Assembly (NCBI GenBank): GCA_900547035.1
Contig: URFM01000025.1
Location: forward strand, 1-45,618
Length of the DNA stretch: 45,618 nucleotides
DNA from: an uncultured Clostridium sp.
GTDB taxonomy: Bacteria; Bacillota; Clostridia; Lachnospirales; Lachnospiraceae
Direction of reading: 5' to 3'
Notes under the pieces: model-generated
Told to the model about the DNA's origin: nothing
What the model saw: the letters and a program-made list of their open reading frames with translations, nothing else
The model's database searches: none
Made by a program: the position numbers and the translations under genes
Part shown: positions 33,529-40,542 of the stretch, piece after piece
Layout: each line of letters begins with the position of its first letter
How positions within the stretch are numbered: the first letter of the stretch is position 1

Positions 33529-33675
33529 TCATATCTCGGTGTCCCCTGTGTTGTGCTGCCGCGCGGTTCCGGAAATCATCCCGCCCTCTGGCAGAGGTTT
33601 AGCGGATTTGCGTCTGCCTCTGGCAGCAGCATATATAAAATACGCCGCCATCAGAGGCAGATAGTCAAAAGCCAA
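33529..33675 (-). CDS. Possible short membrane-type reading frame in the cpsB leader
   Basis: The frame is open for 60 codons (33529-33708) in the leader upstream of cpsB and encodes a hydrophobic stretch (FDYLPLMAAYFIYAAARGRRK) followed by a basic, helix-breaking tail. The only in-frame start I can offer is the TTG at 33675, without a convincing ribosome site. It could be a small membrane peptide, the decayed C-terminus of a larger membrane protein, or chance. It overlaps a set of CTGCC/CCTCTGGCAG repeats that can also form RNA hairpins. Confidence 0.25.
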   Translation of the reverse strand: MAFDYLPLMAAYFIYAAARGRRKSAKPLPEGGMISGTARQHNTGDTEI

Positions 33676-33694
33676 ACCTGAGATGTAAACAATC

Positions 33695-33716
33695 AGACAT
33701 AATATCGATTATGTCT
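33695..33716. promoter_or_regulatory. Perfect 9+4+9 dyad in the capsule operon leader
   Basis: The arms AGACATAAT and ATTATGTCT flank a 4-base centre (ATCG). A related half-site (GTCATAAT) follows at 33726-33733. The dyad lies about 45-65 bases downstream of the expected transcription start of the cps promoter. It could be an operator or an RNA hairpin; there is no T run, so it is not a terminator. Confidence 0.5.
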
Positions 33717-33761
33717 TAAAAGCAAGTCATAATTTCCAAAACACATTTATTTACAAGATGA

Positions 33762-33790
33762 ATTTTAACACGTACTCCTGATATTTTCAA
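33762..33790 (-). promoter_or_regulatory. Sigma-A-type promoter of the capsule operon
   Basis: On the minus strand TTGAAA (33785-33790) and TAAAAT (33762-33767) are separated by exactly 17 bases. It is the best promoter-like sequence upstream of cpsB and lies in the 494-base gap after the TraX gene. The predicted leader is about 250 bases long. Confidence 0.65.
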
Positions 33791-33952
33791 TACTTTTATC
33801 TTACGGAATTTGGTTTTTTGTTCGTACACCTCTTGGTAAGAATGTCCATTTTCCGGGACTTTTTGCCGGTCTCCGAGCATTTTAATTCCCTTTTTATACC
33901 ATTTTGATAATATTTTTCTATTTTAGCTCTTTCTGTCAAATTTGCGTAAAAT

Positions 33953-33984
33953 AAAAAAACATCCGACCTTTTTCTGTCGAATGT
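33953..33984 (-). terminator. Intrinsic terminator after the TraX-family gene
   Basis: On the minus strand a 9-bp stem (ACATTCGAC/GTCGGATGT, one T-G pair) with an 8-base loop is followed by seven T. It lies 14 bases after the TraX-family stop and separates that gene from the capsule operon promoter. Confidence 0.9.
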
Positions 33985-33998
33985 TTTCCCTTCTGTTT

Positions 33999-34694
33999 TC
34001 ACATGATCAATCGGATTCCTGCCAGCACTGCCAGATGTACCGGATAAAACCAGTAGAAAAACATGGGATGCGGATTCCTCCCCCTCTGTCCATTGTACAT
34101 CCATATAAAGACCAGGGACAGGGAAGCGGCCAAAAAGAATTCCTGGCTGACAAACATCAGAAAAATTACCAGCGCTCCCGCCAGCTGTCTGCCCCGGCTG
34201 TCCCTGGACCAGAAAAACCAGACGATCAGCAATACTCCCATGACATCATAATCTGTGCGCAGGATCCATGCAATTATACTGCCCAAAACGGCAGCCCAGG
34301 CCAATGCCAAATTTTCCCAAAACCATCCTTTCCCCCATGCCATGGAGGCTGCCCACAGTACACCAAGGCCGATGGCCAAAGTCCAGAATACATTTTGCCG
34401 AAGCCCATACACCCCGCTGCCCCAAAGTGCCAGGTCATAGGGTATTTCCGAAACCGCTCCTAAAAACAACAGACGGAGCAGGTATCGTCTCCTGCTCCTG
34501 GTATGGATAAATCCCTCTGTCAAAAGGAAACTGAAAATAATAAAAGCCGGTCTTCCCACCTGGTTCGCCAGCCAGGCCATATGGAGATTTCCCTCTTCCG
34601 CCAGGGCAATCCCCATATGGTTCAGCGTCATGGAAAGAATGGCAATCCATTTTAAGCCGGTTCCGTCAAGGCCCCGGAAAGCGTCAGATTTCAA
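33999..34694 (-). CDS. TraX-family membrane protein
   Basis: The 231-residue polytopic membrane protein has about seven hydrophobic segments and the TraX signatures at the N-terminus: GTGLKWIAILSMTLNHMG, then RPAFIIFSFLLTEGF, LLFLGAVSEIPYDL and the late YWFYPVHLAVLAG. TraX acetylates F pilin in Escherichia coli; chromosomal homologues in Firmicutes are common and probably modify other substrates, perhaps cell-surface material. The start is a TTG overlapping the end of the nitroreductase gene by 11 bases, chosen because family N-termini begin here; the ribosome site is poor. The last gene before the terminator at 33953-33984. Confidence 0.82.
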   Translation of the reverse strand: MKSDAFRGLDGTGLKWIAILSMTLNHMGIALAEEGNLHMAWLANQVGRPAFIIFSFLLTEGFIHTRSRRRYLLRLLFLGAVSEIPYDLALWGSGVYGLRQNVFWTLAIGLGVLWAASMAWGKGWFWENLALAWAAVLGSIIAWILRTDYDVMGVLLIVWFFWSRDSRGRQLAGALVIFLMFVSQEFFLAASLSLVFIWMYNGQRGRNPHPMFFYWFYPVHLAVLAGIRLIM

Positions 34695-35544
34695 AGCTTC
34701 CCGCCACCCGGGCTCCCTCCGGCAGCCCCAAATCCTTTTGTTCCGGTTTCAGATTCCAAGCACCGTGAAGGCCGCTCTGCCGGGTCATAACCATAGCAAA
34801 GTGGTGCATAACAATTCCCGTATTTAATGCCTCGTTCTCCCCCGTAGTCATCTCGTCCTCCAGAATAATCAGGTAAATTTCATGGCCGTCCATAATAAAG
34901 CGGAAGGGCTGGCGGTTTAAGGCCGTAGGCGCGCAGCAGGCCGCAATCAGCGCCCGGTAGAGATTAGAGTTTCTGGGCCAAAGGTCAATCTGGGAGGGCG
35001 TTCCCCATTTTCCCTCATAAACCGCATCCTCAATATATAGCTTAGGAGCAATCAGACCGGACCGCTTCTTCATATGGATATCGGAAGGACTCTTTATGTC
35101 AATCCGCATAGTCCCCAGCTCCGCTTTTTCATATCCGTAAGCAATCAGAGCCGCCGGCCGTTTGTCCGAAATGATGCCCAGCTGTTCTTTCAGCTTTCCT
35201 CCGTCCAGAATGGTAATCCAGCAGCTTCCAAGCCCCAGCTGGGTCAGCTTCAGGACCATGTCCTCCCCTGCAAATCCGGCATTTTCCAGCGCCAGCTCCT
35301 TCTCCTCCGTCAGCAGGACCATGTAGTAAGGCGCTTCCACCATAAAGCCGTGATAGCCCGCGCAGCCGGAGAGCTGTTCCAGAATGTCCCCCTCAAAGTA
35401 CCGCCACTCCACCGCAGTCCCGGGCGTCAGACATTCGCAGCGGTTCCCGTAGTCCTCAATCTCACTGCGGGTCTTGTCGGAAATCTTCTTGGCCGTAAAG
35501 GAGCGGACCGATTTTCGGGCAATCGCCAAATCGTAATAGTTCAT
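34684..35544 (-). CDS. Nitroreductase-family protein (two-half, TM1586-like)
   Basis: The protein has about 286 residues and begins with the nitroreductase-like NYYDLAIARKSVRSFTAKKISD. It then carries APYYMVLLTEEKELALENAGFAGEDMVLKLTQLGLGSCWI, the helix-and-turn region that in this superfamily contacts FMN, and a second half with ACCAPTALNRQPFRFIMDG. The double arrangement is that of the putative nitroreductase group in which one chain contains both halves of the usual dimer. Natural substrate unknown. I start at the ATG at 35544 (AAGGA with 8-base spacing); an ATG 9 bases upstream is also possible. Its stop overlaps the TraX-family start. Confidence 0.82.
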   Translation of the reverse strand: MNYYDLAIARKSVRSFTAKKISDKTRSEIEDYGNRCECLTPGTAVEWRYFEGDILEQLSGCAGYHGFMVEAPYYMVLLTEEKELALENAGFAGEDMVLKLTQLGLGSCWITILDGGKLKEQLGIISDKRPAALIAYGYEKAELGTMRIDIKSPSDIHMKKRSGLIAPKLYIEDAVYEGKWGTPSQIDLWPRNSNLYRALIAACCAPTALNRQPFRFIMDGHEIYLIILEDEMTTGENEALNTGIVMHHFAMVMTRQSGLHGAWNLKPEQKDLGLPEGARVAGSFEI

Positions 35545-35575
35545 AAACACCATCCTTTCCTAAAATATACAATAA

Positions 35576-35878
35576 TTATGTAATAAGTGCTTTTAGTTTA
35601 CTTCTGCTTCGTATCATTTTTAATAGCATCGCTTTTTCTTCTGGGGGTATCTTCCTGCTGGATGTCTGAATCGTTTCCTCGATAATTTCCATAACTGTTT
35701 CATATTTGTTTTTTATATGAATATCAGAAATAAATCCAACAGCTGATTCATGGTCTAACGCTGACTCTGTTTGCTGCAAATAGTGTTTTTTTAATTCTTT
35801 TAACTGTTCCCTGCTTCCTATGATGCACATAGAGTTCAAATCCTGGTCCAACATGTTTCTTTTTGTCTGCGCTGACAT
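35576..35878 (-). CDS. Unknown 100-residue protein, second gene of a pair
   Basis: I do not recognise this protein. It is mostly helical and charged (REQLKELKKHYLQQTESALDHE; KNKYETVMEIIEETIQ; PPEEKAMLLKMIRSRSKLKALI). Its frame overlaps that of the upstream gene by 131 bases on the same strand. In the overlap this frame looks the more protein-like, while the upstream gene's last 45 codons look like read-through. The ATG at 35878 has only a weak ribosome site. So this may be a separate coupled gene, or the real C-terminus of the upstream gene after a frameshift near 35880. Confidence 0.6.
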   Translation of the reverse strand: MSAQTKRNMLDQDLNSMCIIGSREQLKELKKHYLQQTESALDHESAVGFISDIHIKNKYETVMEIIEETIQTSSRKIPPEEKAMLLKMIRSRSKLKALIT

Positions 35879-36269
35879 ATCCGCTCTCTATAATTGCATT
35901 CGTATCAGCCATCGAATCTAAAACCTCTGCAAAGACTGTTCCACCGTCCTCGATAAAATCAATATTAAGTCCATATGCATACAATTGAGTTGTAAATGCC
36001 TTTTCAATAAAGTTATTTAAACATTTGCACAAATTACCAATTGTGTCACTATCCATATTGATTGCCGAAAAGACCATCTTGTCCTGACCCGGCGTAACGA
36101 TTATTCCATTTCCGCGGTATAATACTGAAAATTCAGAGCCCTGACCATTTACGCCAATTTCAAGTTCTTTTTTCTCGAATATATGTTGTGCCATCCAATC
36201 CGGCTGAATATAAAGTTTATTCCAGTCGCCAACCAATACCACACTCAACGAATCTTCAATTAAAACCAT
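35748..36269 (-). CDS. Unknown ~173-residue protein, first gene of a pair
   Basis: I do not recognise this protein. The first 120 residues alternate short beta-like stretches (SLSVVLVGDWNKLYIQP; FSVLYRGNGIIVTPG; KMVFSAINMD) with a helix (IGNLCKCLNNFIEKAF), ending in FAEVLDSMADTNAIIESG. The pattern is loosely reminiscent of small immunity or TIGR04255-like proteins, but I would not assign it. I use the ATG at 36269, with AGGAG about 6 bases upstream. The last 45 residues are basic and odd, and overlap the next frame. A promoter with an overlapping dyad (36304-36346) lies directly upstream. Confidence 0.65.
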   Translation of the reverse strand: MVLIEDSLSVVLVGDWNKLYIQPDWMAQHIFEKKELEIGVNGQGSEFSVLYRGNGIIVTPGQDKMVFSAINMDSDTIGNLCKCLNNFIEKAFTTQLYAYGLNIDFIEDGGTVFAEVLDSMADTNAIIESGYVSADKKKHVGPGFELYVHHRKQGTVKRIKKTLFAANRVSVRP

Positions 36270-36303
36270 TTTTTCTCCTTTTGTAAGTACCTGAAACACA
36301 TTT

Positions 36304-36346
36304 CTGCTTTATATATATTATACGCTATAAAGCAGCTTTTTGTCAT
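36304..36346 (-). promoter_or_regulatory. Promoter with overlapping 10-bp dyad (operator-like)
   Basis: On the minus strand ATGACA (36341-36346) and TATAAT (36317-36322) are 18 bases apart. A perfect inverted repeat (CTGCTTTATA at 36304-36313 and TATAAAGCAG at 36326-36335) encloses the -10 box. This is the layout of a self-repressed promoter. It drives the unknown gene pair that starts at 36269. Confidence 0.6.
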
Positions 36347-36482
36347 AATTTTCAACAAAATCTATATAAAATTCTTTTATTTTGTTCAATAGAGACTCAA
36401 CTCCGAAATATTCGATTTGATTCGAACGATTGGAGCGGCTGAATTGCCAATAAAACAGCCAGAAGGCCAGAAAATTGTTTTG

Positions 36483-36517
36483 ATGTCCCGGCAGCTGTTC
36501 ACCCGCCGCCAGGACAT
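36483..36517 (-). terminator. Probable terminator hairpin after leuA
   Basis: A 10-bp stem with one T-G pair (ATGTCCTGGC/GCCGGGACAT on the minus strand) and a 15-base loop starts 19 bases after the leuA stop. The following CAAAACAATTTTC is a weak T tract, so termination may be partial. Confidence 0.5.
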
Positions 36518-36536
36518 TCAATCATAATTTACGCTT

Positions 36537-38204
36537 TTAGTAGAACAGCCGGTTCACCGCGCTGAAAATACCGCGGATGGATGCTCTGGTAATATTGGAG
36601 CTGACGCCTACGCCGTAGGTCACCCGACCGGTGGCCTGATCCATCAAATGAATATAGGAAGCCGCCTGAGCGCCGGAACCGGCGGTCAGCGCATGCTCAC
36701 TGTAATCCAGAACCTTGATCTGGATTCCCAGAGCCTCTTCCATACCTCTCTGAATTGCGTCAATGGGACCGTTTCCTACACCGTCAAAGGTTTTCTCAAT
36801 ACCGTGATCCGTATAGGTTACATGGGCCAGTGTAGCAAACTCGCCGTCTCCTGTCTCCGTATCGGTAATACGGCACCTGCGGAAATGCAGCGGTTCCTTC
36901 CGGTCCAGATAATTCTTGCGGAATTCGTCCATAATCTGCTCGGGTGCCACCTCGCCCTGCTGCTCGGCAATCTTCTGAATGACGTCCGCGAACTCCTTAT
37001 GCATGCCCTTAGGCAGCCTGAAGCCGTAGAAGGTATCCATCACAAAGGCTACGCCGCCCTTTCCGGACTGGCTGTTGATTCGCACCACAGGTTCGTACTT
37101 GCGGCCGATGTCTGCCGGATCGATGGGCAGATAGGGAACCTCCCAGTAGGGATTCTTCCTCTCCTCCATGGCATGCATGCCCTTGTTGATGGCATCCTGA
37201 TGAGAGCCGGAAAAAGCCGTAAACACCAGCTTGCCCGCATAAGGGTGTCTGGGGGGGATCTCCATCTTTGTGCAGCGCTCGTAAACCTCCGCAATCTCCC
37301 GCACATTTTCAATATTTAACTCAGGATTGATTCCCTGAGAGAACATATTGTAAGCAATCGTCAGAATATCCACGTTTCCGGTGCGCTCGCCGTTTCCAAA
37401 GAGGGTTCCCTCCACACGGTCCGCACCCGCCAAAAGAGCCAGTTCCGTAGCAGCTACGCCCTCACCCCGGTCGTTGTGCGGATGTACGCTCAGAATGATG
37501 CTCTCACGGTTTTTAAGGTGGGTATTCATCCACTCGATCTGATCTGCGTATACATTAGGCGTGGTCATCTCCACTGTAGAGGGCAGGTTGAGAATAATAG
37601 GATTCTCCTTGGTAGCGCCCCAGGTCTCCTGAACCGCGGTACAGATATCAAGAGCGAAATCCAGTTCCGTACCGGTAAAGCTCTCCGGAGAGTATTCCAG
37701 AATAACCTTGGTATCGCATTCCGCCGCGTAGCGCTGCACCAGCTTGGTTCCCACAACGGCAATATCCTTAATCTCCTCTTTGTCCTTATGAAATACCACA
37801 TCCCTCTGGAGAGTGGAGGTGGAATTGTAAATATGGACAATGGCTTTTGGAAGGCCCTTCAGCGCCTCAAAAGTCCTCTTAATCAAATGCTCCCGGCACT
37901 GCACCAGTACCTGAACCGTTACGTCGTCAGGAATTAACTTCCGCTCCACAAGAGTTCTGAGGAAGTCAAACTCAATCTGAGAGGCAGCAGGGAATCCCAC
38001 TTCGATCTCCTTAAAGCCCAGTTTCACCAGAAGATTGAACATCTCAACCTTCTCCTCCACCACCATGGGCTCTACCAGCGCCTGGTTTCCATCACGCAAG
38101 TCCACGCTGCACCAGATGGGAGCCTTCTGAATCTCCTGATCCGGCCAGGTTCTCTCCGGAAAATCCACAACGGGAACACGCTTATATCTCTGATAATTTA
38201 ACAT
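36537..38204 (-). CDS. leuA: 2-isopropylmalate synthase
   Basis: LeuA condenses acetyl-CoA with 2-ketoisovalerate, the first step of leucine synthesis. The protein has about 555 residues with an N-terminal TIM barrel (CSVDLRDGNQALVEPM, with metal ligand Asp) and HPHNDRGEGVAATELALLAGADRVEGTLFGNGERTGN, which carries the HxH metal motif. The C-terminal regulatory domain ends VSSNITRASIRGIFSAVNRL. It belongs to the longer LeuA2-type branch (WPDQEIQKAPIW near the start). I take the ATG at 38204, since GGAGG lies 8 bases before it. A structured leader of about 250 bases precedes it. It has no obvious link to the capsule genes. Confidence 0.95.
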   Translation of the reverse strand: MLNYQRYKRVPVVDFPERTWPDQEIQKAPIWCSVDLRDGNQALVEPMVVEEKVEMFNLLVKLGFKEIEVGFPAASQIEFDFLRTLVERKLIPDDVTVQVLVQCREHLIKRTFEALKGLPKAIVHIYNSTSTLQRDVVFHKDKEEIKDIAVVGTKLVQRYAAECDTKVILEYSPESFTGTELDFALDICTAVQETWGATKENPIILNLPSTVEMTTPNVYADQIEWMNTHLKNRESIILSVHPHNDRGEGVAATELALLAGADRVEGTLFGNGERTGNVDILTIAYNMFSQGINPELNIENVREIAEVYERCTKMEIPPRHPYAGKLVFTAFSGSHQDAINKGMHAMEERKNPYWEVPYLPIDPADIGRKYEPVVRINSQSGKGGVAFVMDTFYGFRLPKGMHKEFADVIQKIAEQQGEVAPEQIMDEFRKNYLDRKEPLHFRRCRITDTETGDGEFATLAHVTYTDHGIEKTFDGVGNGPIDAIQRGMEEALGIQIKVLDYSEHALTAGSGAQAASYIHLMDQATGRVTYGVGVSSNITRASIRGIFSAVNRLFY

Positions 38205-38296
38205 ATCTTTTCCTCCATTCATCATTCATATTTCCGCCCCTCGGACGGTTACGACTCCATGTAGTTTATCTTCGCTTCTGCTTTTCTTGATCGTCC

Positions 38297-38386
38297 TCAG
38301 CCCAGGACGGGCAGTCGCTCCACTACGCCGTAATGTCTGACGATGAACAGAACTACCTTTAATGGTTCAGCCCCATCTTTCATCAT
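38297..38386 (-). CDS. Possible 29-residue leader peptide of leuA, rich in Leu and Val
   Basis: The frame runs from a double ATG (38381-38386) to TGA (38297-38299). Eleven of its 29 residues are Leu, Val or Ile (for example PLKVVLFIV and VVERLPVL). The stop codon lies in the loop of a 6-bp hairpin (CGTCCT/AGGACG). A branched-chain-rich peptide just upstream of leuA suggests an attenuator. Against it, the AAGGA site is too close to the ATGs and I see no U-rich terminator before leuA. Confidence 0.35.
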   Translation of the reverse strand: MMKDGAEPLKVVLFIVRHYGVVERLPVLG

Positions 38387-38405
38387 TCCTTTACTTAGTT
38401 CTTCA

Positions 38406-38456
38406 GCACCTGAGACCGGATTTCCCGGCAGGTTTATCCCTGCTCATCTCAGGTGC
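38406..38456 (-). ncRNA. Three-way-junction RNA element at the 5' end of the leuA transcript
   Basis: A perfect 10-bp closing stem (GCACCTGAGA with TCTCAGGTGC) contains two small hairpins: GCAGG-6 nt-CCTGC, and CCGG-5 nt-CCGG, which share one G. The element begins about 10 bases after the leuA -10 box, so it would be at the very 5' end of the mRNA. It resembles the architecture of a small riboswitch, but I recognise none of the known consensus sequences, and there is no T-box motif. Confidence 0.5.
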
Positions 38457-38465
38457 GTAATGTTT

Positions 38466-38494
38466 ATTATATCACAGGGCCCTTCATCAGGCAA
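38466..38494 (-). promoter_or_regulatory. Sigma-A-type promoter of leuA
   Basis: On the minus strand TTGCCT (38489-38494) is 17 bases from TATAAT (38466-38471), which is extended by TGTGA in front. The position fits a transcript beginning just before the three-way-junction element. Confidence 0.7.
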
Positions 38495-38545
38495 GAAAAA
38501 GGCTTTTTCCTCGATATTCCCAATAGTTATGGGAGCCATATCTTC

Positions 38546-38869
38546 TCAACTGCGATGGACCTTGTGCCTCGGGTCTAAGCGGATAATTTTGTAATAACCT
38601 GCTTCAATTACAACATGAATTCGAAACGCTTCTGTCACCTCGTAATGGTAAACCTGCATTCCTTTATAACTGTCACTTGTATCAGGCTTTCTTGCATACA
38701 TCCGATCAACCTGGGTCACCGTCATCTGCGATACTTTATTGAGAAACGCTTGAAATTGTTTAACATTTTCAGGTGTTAATTCTTTGAACGTATATCCGTT
38801 CTCCAAAGGATATTTAAAGCATAGTTCAAAAGGCACCTCTCTGTTCTGCCTTTGTGTTAATTTCGCCAT
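38546..38869 (-). CDS. Small protein with RelE/ParE-like C-terminal pattern, putative toxin
   Basis: The 107-residue protein is encoded 3 bases after the Panacea-domain gene. Its N-terminal half is mixed helical (LENGYTFKELTPENVKQFQAFLNKVSQ). The end, FRIHVVIEAGYYKIIRLDPRHKVH, has alternating strands and a final D-P-x-H-x-V-H of the kind seen in RelE-superfamily-like toxins. The match is by pattern only. Panacea-domain antitoxins are known to pair with many unrelated toxins encoded next door, which is the main argument for a toxin. Translation is probably coupled to the upstream gene (GGGA before the ATG). Confidence 0.6.
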   Translation of the reverse strand: MAKLTQRQNREVPFELCFKYPLENGYTFKELTPENVKQFQAFLNKVSQMTVTQVDRMYARKPDTSDSYKGMQVYHYEVTEAFRIHVVIEAGYYKIIRLDPRHKVHRS

Positions 38870-38872
38870 AAA

Positions 38873-39475
38873 TCAATTCCCGCAATAAATTGATTTATAG
38901 TAAGATGCCATGGTGTTTGGAGAAATAACAACCGTACATCTTTCATCCGGCTCATAGCCCTTCCGGGCCTCAAGCCATGGCAGCTCTCTATGGGTTAATG
39001 CCTCCAGTGCATTCCCGGTATTCTCCCCATAGGTGTCCCATACATCCTCCAATAACCGGCGGTCTTCCTCCTGAAGATTGATATTTACATGTCCCTTAAT
39101 TCGGATCGGGTCATATCCAAATGATTTAAATCGTTCCCAAAGAGCCGGAGAAACCGGTCCATGAACCCATGCCTGAAAATCCGTATCTTCCAGCCGATAC
39201 CCTTTTAGCGCATAGCACCATGCCTGAGCATAATAACATAATTTCTGCAGCTTTTTTTGCGTCATTTCTTCTTTTAGAAGGAACCAATTGGCAATCTCAA
39301 AGACAGAATATCTTCCCGCTTCATCTGCTGTAATATCCGAGATTCCATTCTGATTGATATATACATACGTTTCTGTATTTGCAGGGATTGCTGATGTTGT
39401 AGTTGTATAGGAATTATATTCATCATATGCGGTTGTTTCTGCCGCATTATATCCTATATTCCGAACCTCTTTCAT
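38873..39475 (-). CDS. Panacea/SocA-like domain protein, putative antitoxin
   Basis: This 200-residue protein contains a Panacea (SocA/GepA, DUF4065-like) domain: SVFEIANWFLLKEEMTQKKLQKLCYYAQAWCYA, then FQAWVHGPVSPALWERFKSFG and a helical end DVWDTYGENTGNALEALTHRELPW. These are the family's standard blocks. In front lies an extension of about 50 residues rich in Tyr, Thr, Ala and Asn (AAETTAYDEYNSYTTTTS), likely disordered. I start at the ATG at 39475, after GGAGGGGAGG; an in-frame TTG 21 bases upstream has no site. It overlaps the end of the protease gene by 29 bases and precedes the putative toxin by 3. Role inferred: neutralising or targeting the partner protein. Confidence 0.8.
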   Translation of the reverse strand: MKEVRNIGYNAAETTAYDEYNSYTTTTSAIPANTETYVYINQNGISDITADEAGRYSVFEIANWFLLKEEMTQKKLQKLCYYAQAWCYALKGYRLEDTDFQAWVHGPVSPALWERFKSFGYDPIRIKGHVNINLQEEDRRLLEDVWDTYGENTGNALEALTHRELPWLEARKGYEPDERCTVVISPNTMASYYKSIYCGN

Positions 39476-40490
39476 ATATGATTTCCTCCCCTCCAACGCC
39501 TACGGTCATTTCTGACTGGTCGGACGATAAATCATGCCGCCATCCTTCAAAGTTCACCTTATTCTGTATTGCTGGCTGACCATCCGGCGTTGTTCCTCTA
39601 ACCACAACGCCTTCTGTCGAAAAATAATCCGAACCGCCGATCACGCTTTCCAGCAGGCACCTCCGTCCCGAGTAAGAACCATTTATTTCCGAAAGTAAAA
39701 ATGGTTTGCTAAAAAGCAGTTCATCGTTGATATCGTCATATATTTTCTTAATCAATTCATATTCTTCATCATTGGGGTTACGAATATTAAGACCTAGCTC
39801 GTTCCGGGCCTCTCTCCTGTTAATCGTATAATCATGGCTTCCAGATTCACTGCAAAGAAAATCTATAATCCTTTTTATTTTTTCCGGGTCAGTAACCTGA
39901 TTTTGGAGCAGTTTTTTCGCCATCATTTGAATCTGCGCCTTTGAACGGTATACCTCGCCCAGCACTAATGGATGCACAAAATCCGTCAATTTTTCAAAAA
40001 TGCTGGTCAACGAAGCGGTGTCGCTTATGCCCAGTTCGTCTTTAGCAAATCCCAAATAGCCTTTTACCGCTTCTACGCTAACAGGATATATGCTTCCCTC
40101 TACCCTTGGATTTAATGGAGTATGCAGACTTGGATCAATGGGACCTAATGTGGCTTGCTTCGTCATAACAATTTCGTTGGCACCAAGGCTTATAATCGTT
40201 CCCGCGCTGTGAGCCTTATAGGGCACAATTACCTGTAAATTTTCACAGTACATGCGCAGTAAATTCACAATATTTCTTGCCGCAGAAGTATTACCCCCGC
40301 GAGTATACAAAAATAGTGAAATCTTATCACAGGATAATCTCATCTTGTCTAAATGGTCGATAAAATATTCTATTACATCCGGCGCTATCTGAGCCGCCAT
40401 ATTAGGTCGGTCGCTTGTAATGTAAACGAGAAGTTTGCTTTCAAATAACTGCTCCAACTTGCGATAGTAAGGAACCCTTTCCCTATACAT
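39447..40490 (-). CDS. SDH-type Clp-fold serine protease
   Basis: This protein of 347 residues resembles the SDH-family Clp-fold serine proteinases, related to SppA and ClpP. Visible: VYITSDRPNMAAQIAPDVI, KISLFLYTRGGNTSAARNI (the Gly-rich oxyanion strand), VIVPYKAHSAGTIISLGANEIVMTK with the likely nucleophilic Ser in HSAGT, and ATLGPIDPSL, which in this family follows the active-site strand. It has no signal peptide, so it is probably cytoplasmic. I take the ATG at 40490, preceded by GGGAGG at 12 bases; the in-frame GTG 30 bases upstream has no site. It is the first gene of a tightly packed three-gene unit with the Panacea protein and the small putative toxin. Confidence 0.82.
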   Translation of the reverse strand: MYRERVPYYRKLEQLFESKLLVYITSDRPNMAAQIAPDVIEYFIDHLDKMRLSCDKISLFLYTRGGNTSAARNIVNLLRMYCENLQVIVPYKAHSAGTIISLGANEIVMTKQATLGPIDPSLHTPLNPRVEGSIYPVSVEAVKGYLGFAKDELGISDTASLTSIFEKLTDFVHPLVLGEVYRSKAQIQMMAKKLLQNQVTDPEKIKRIIDFLCSESGSHDYTINRREARNELGLNIRNPNDEEYELIKKIYDDINDELLFSKPFLLSEINGSYSGRRCLLESVIGGSDYFSTEGVVVRGTTPDGQPAIQNKVNFEGWRHDLSSDQSEMTVGVGGEEIIYERGSEYRI

Positions 40491-40542
40491 CCGGAATATA
40501 CACCTCCCAAAGCTTTCCACCCATTTTATCCGTCACGCAGTT

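Noticed and set aside
36318..36521. 67-codon frame on the minus strand downstream of leuA
   Set aside because: It begins at a non-ATG codon within the leuA terminator hairpin and runs into the promoter of the next gene pair. The end (NKIKEFYIDFVENYDKKLL) looks protein-like, so a decayed gene end is possible, but I cannot support a gene.
38205..38465. T-box riboswitch in front of leuA
   Set aside because: No TGGNACCGCG-like antiterminator bulge and no terminator/antiterminator pair could be found.
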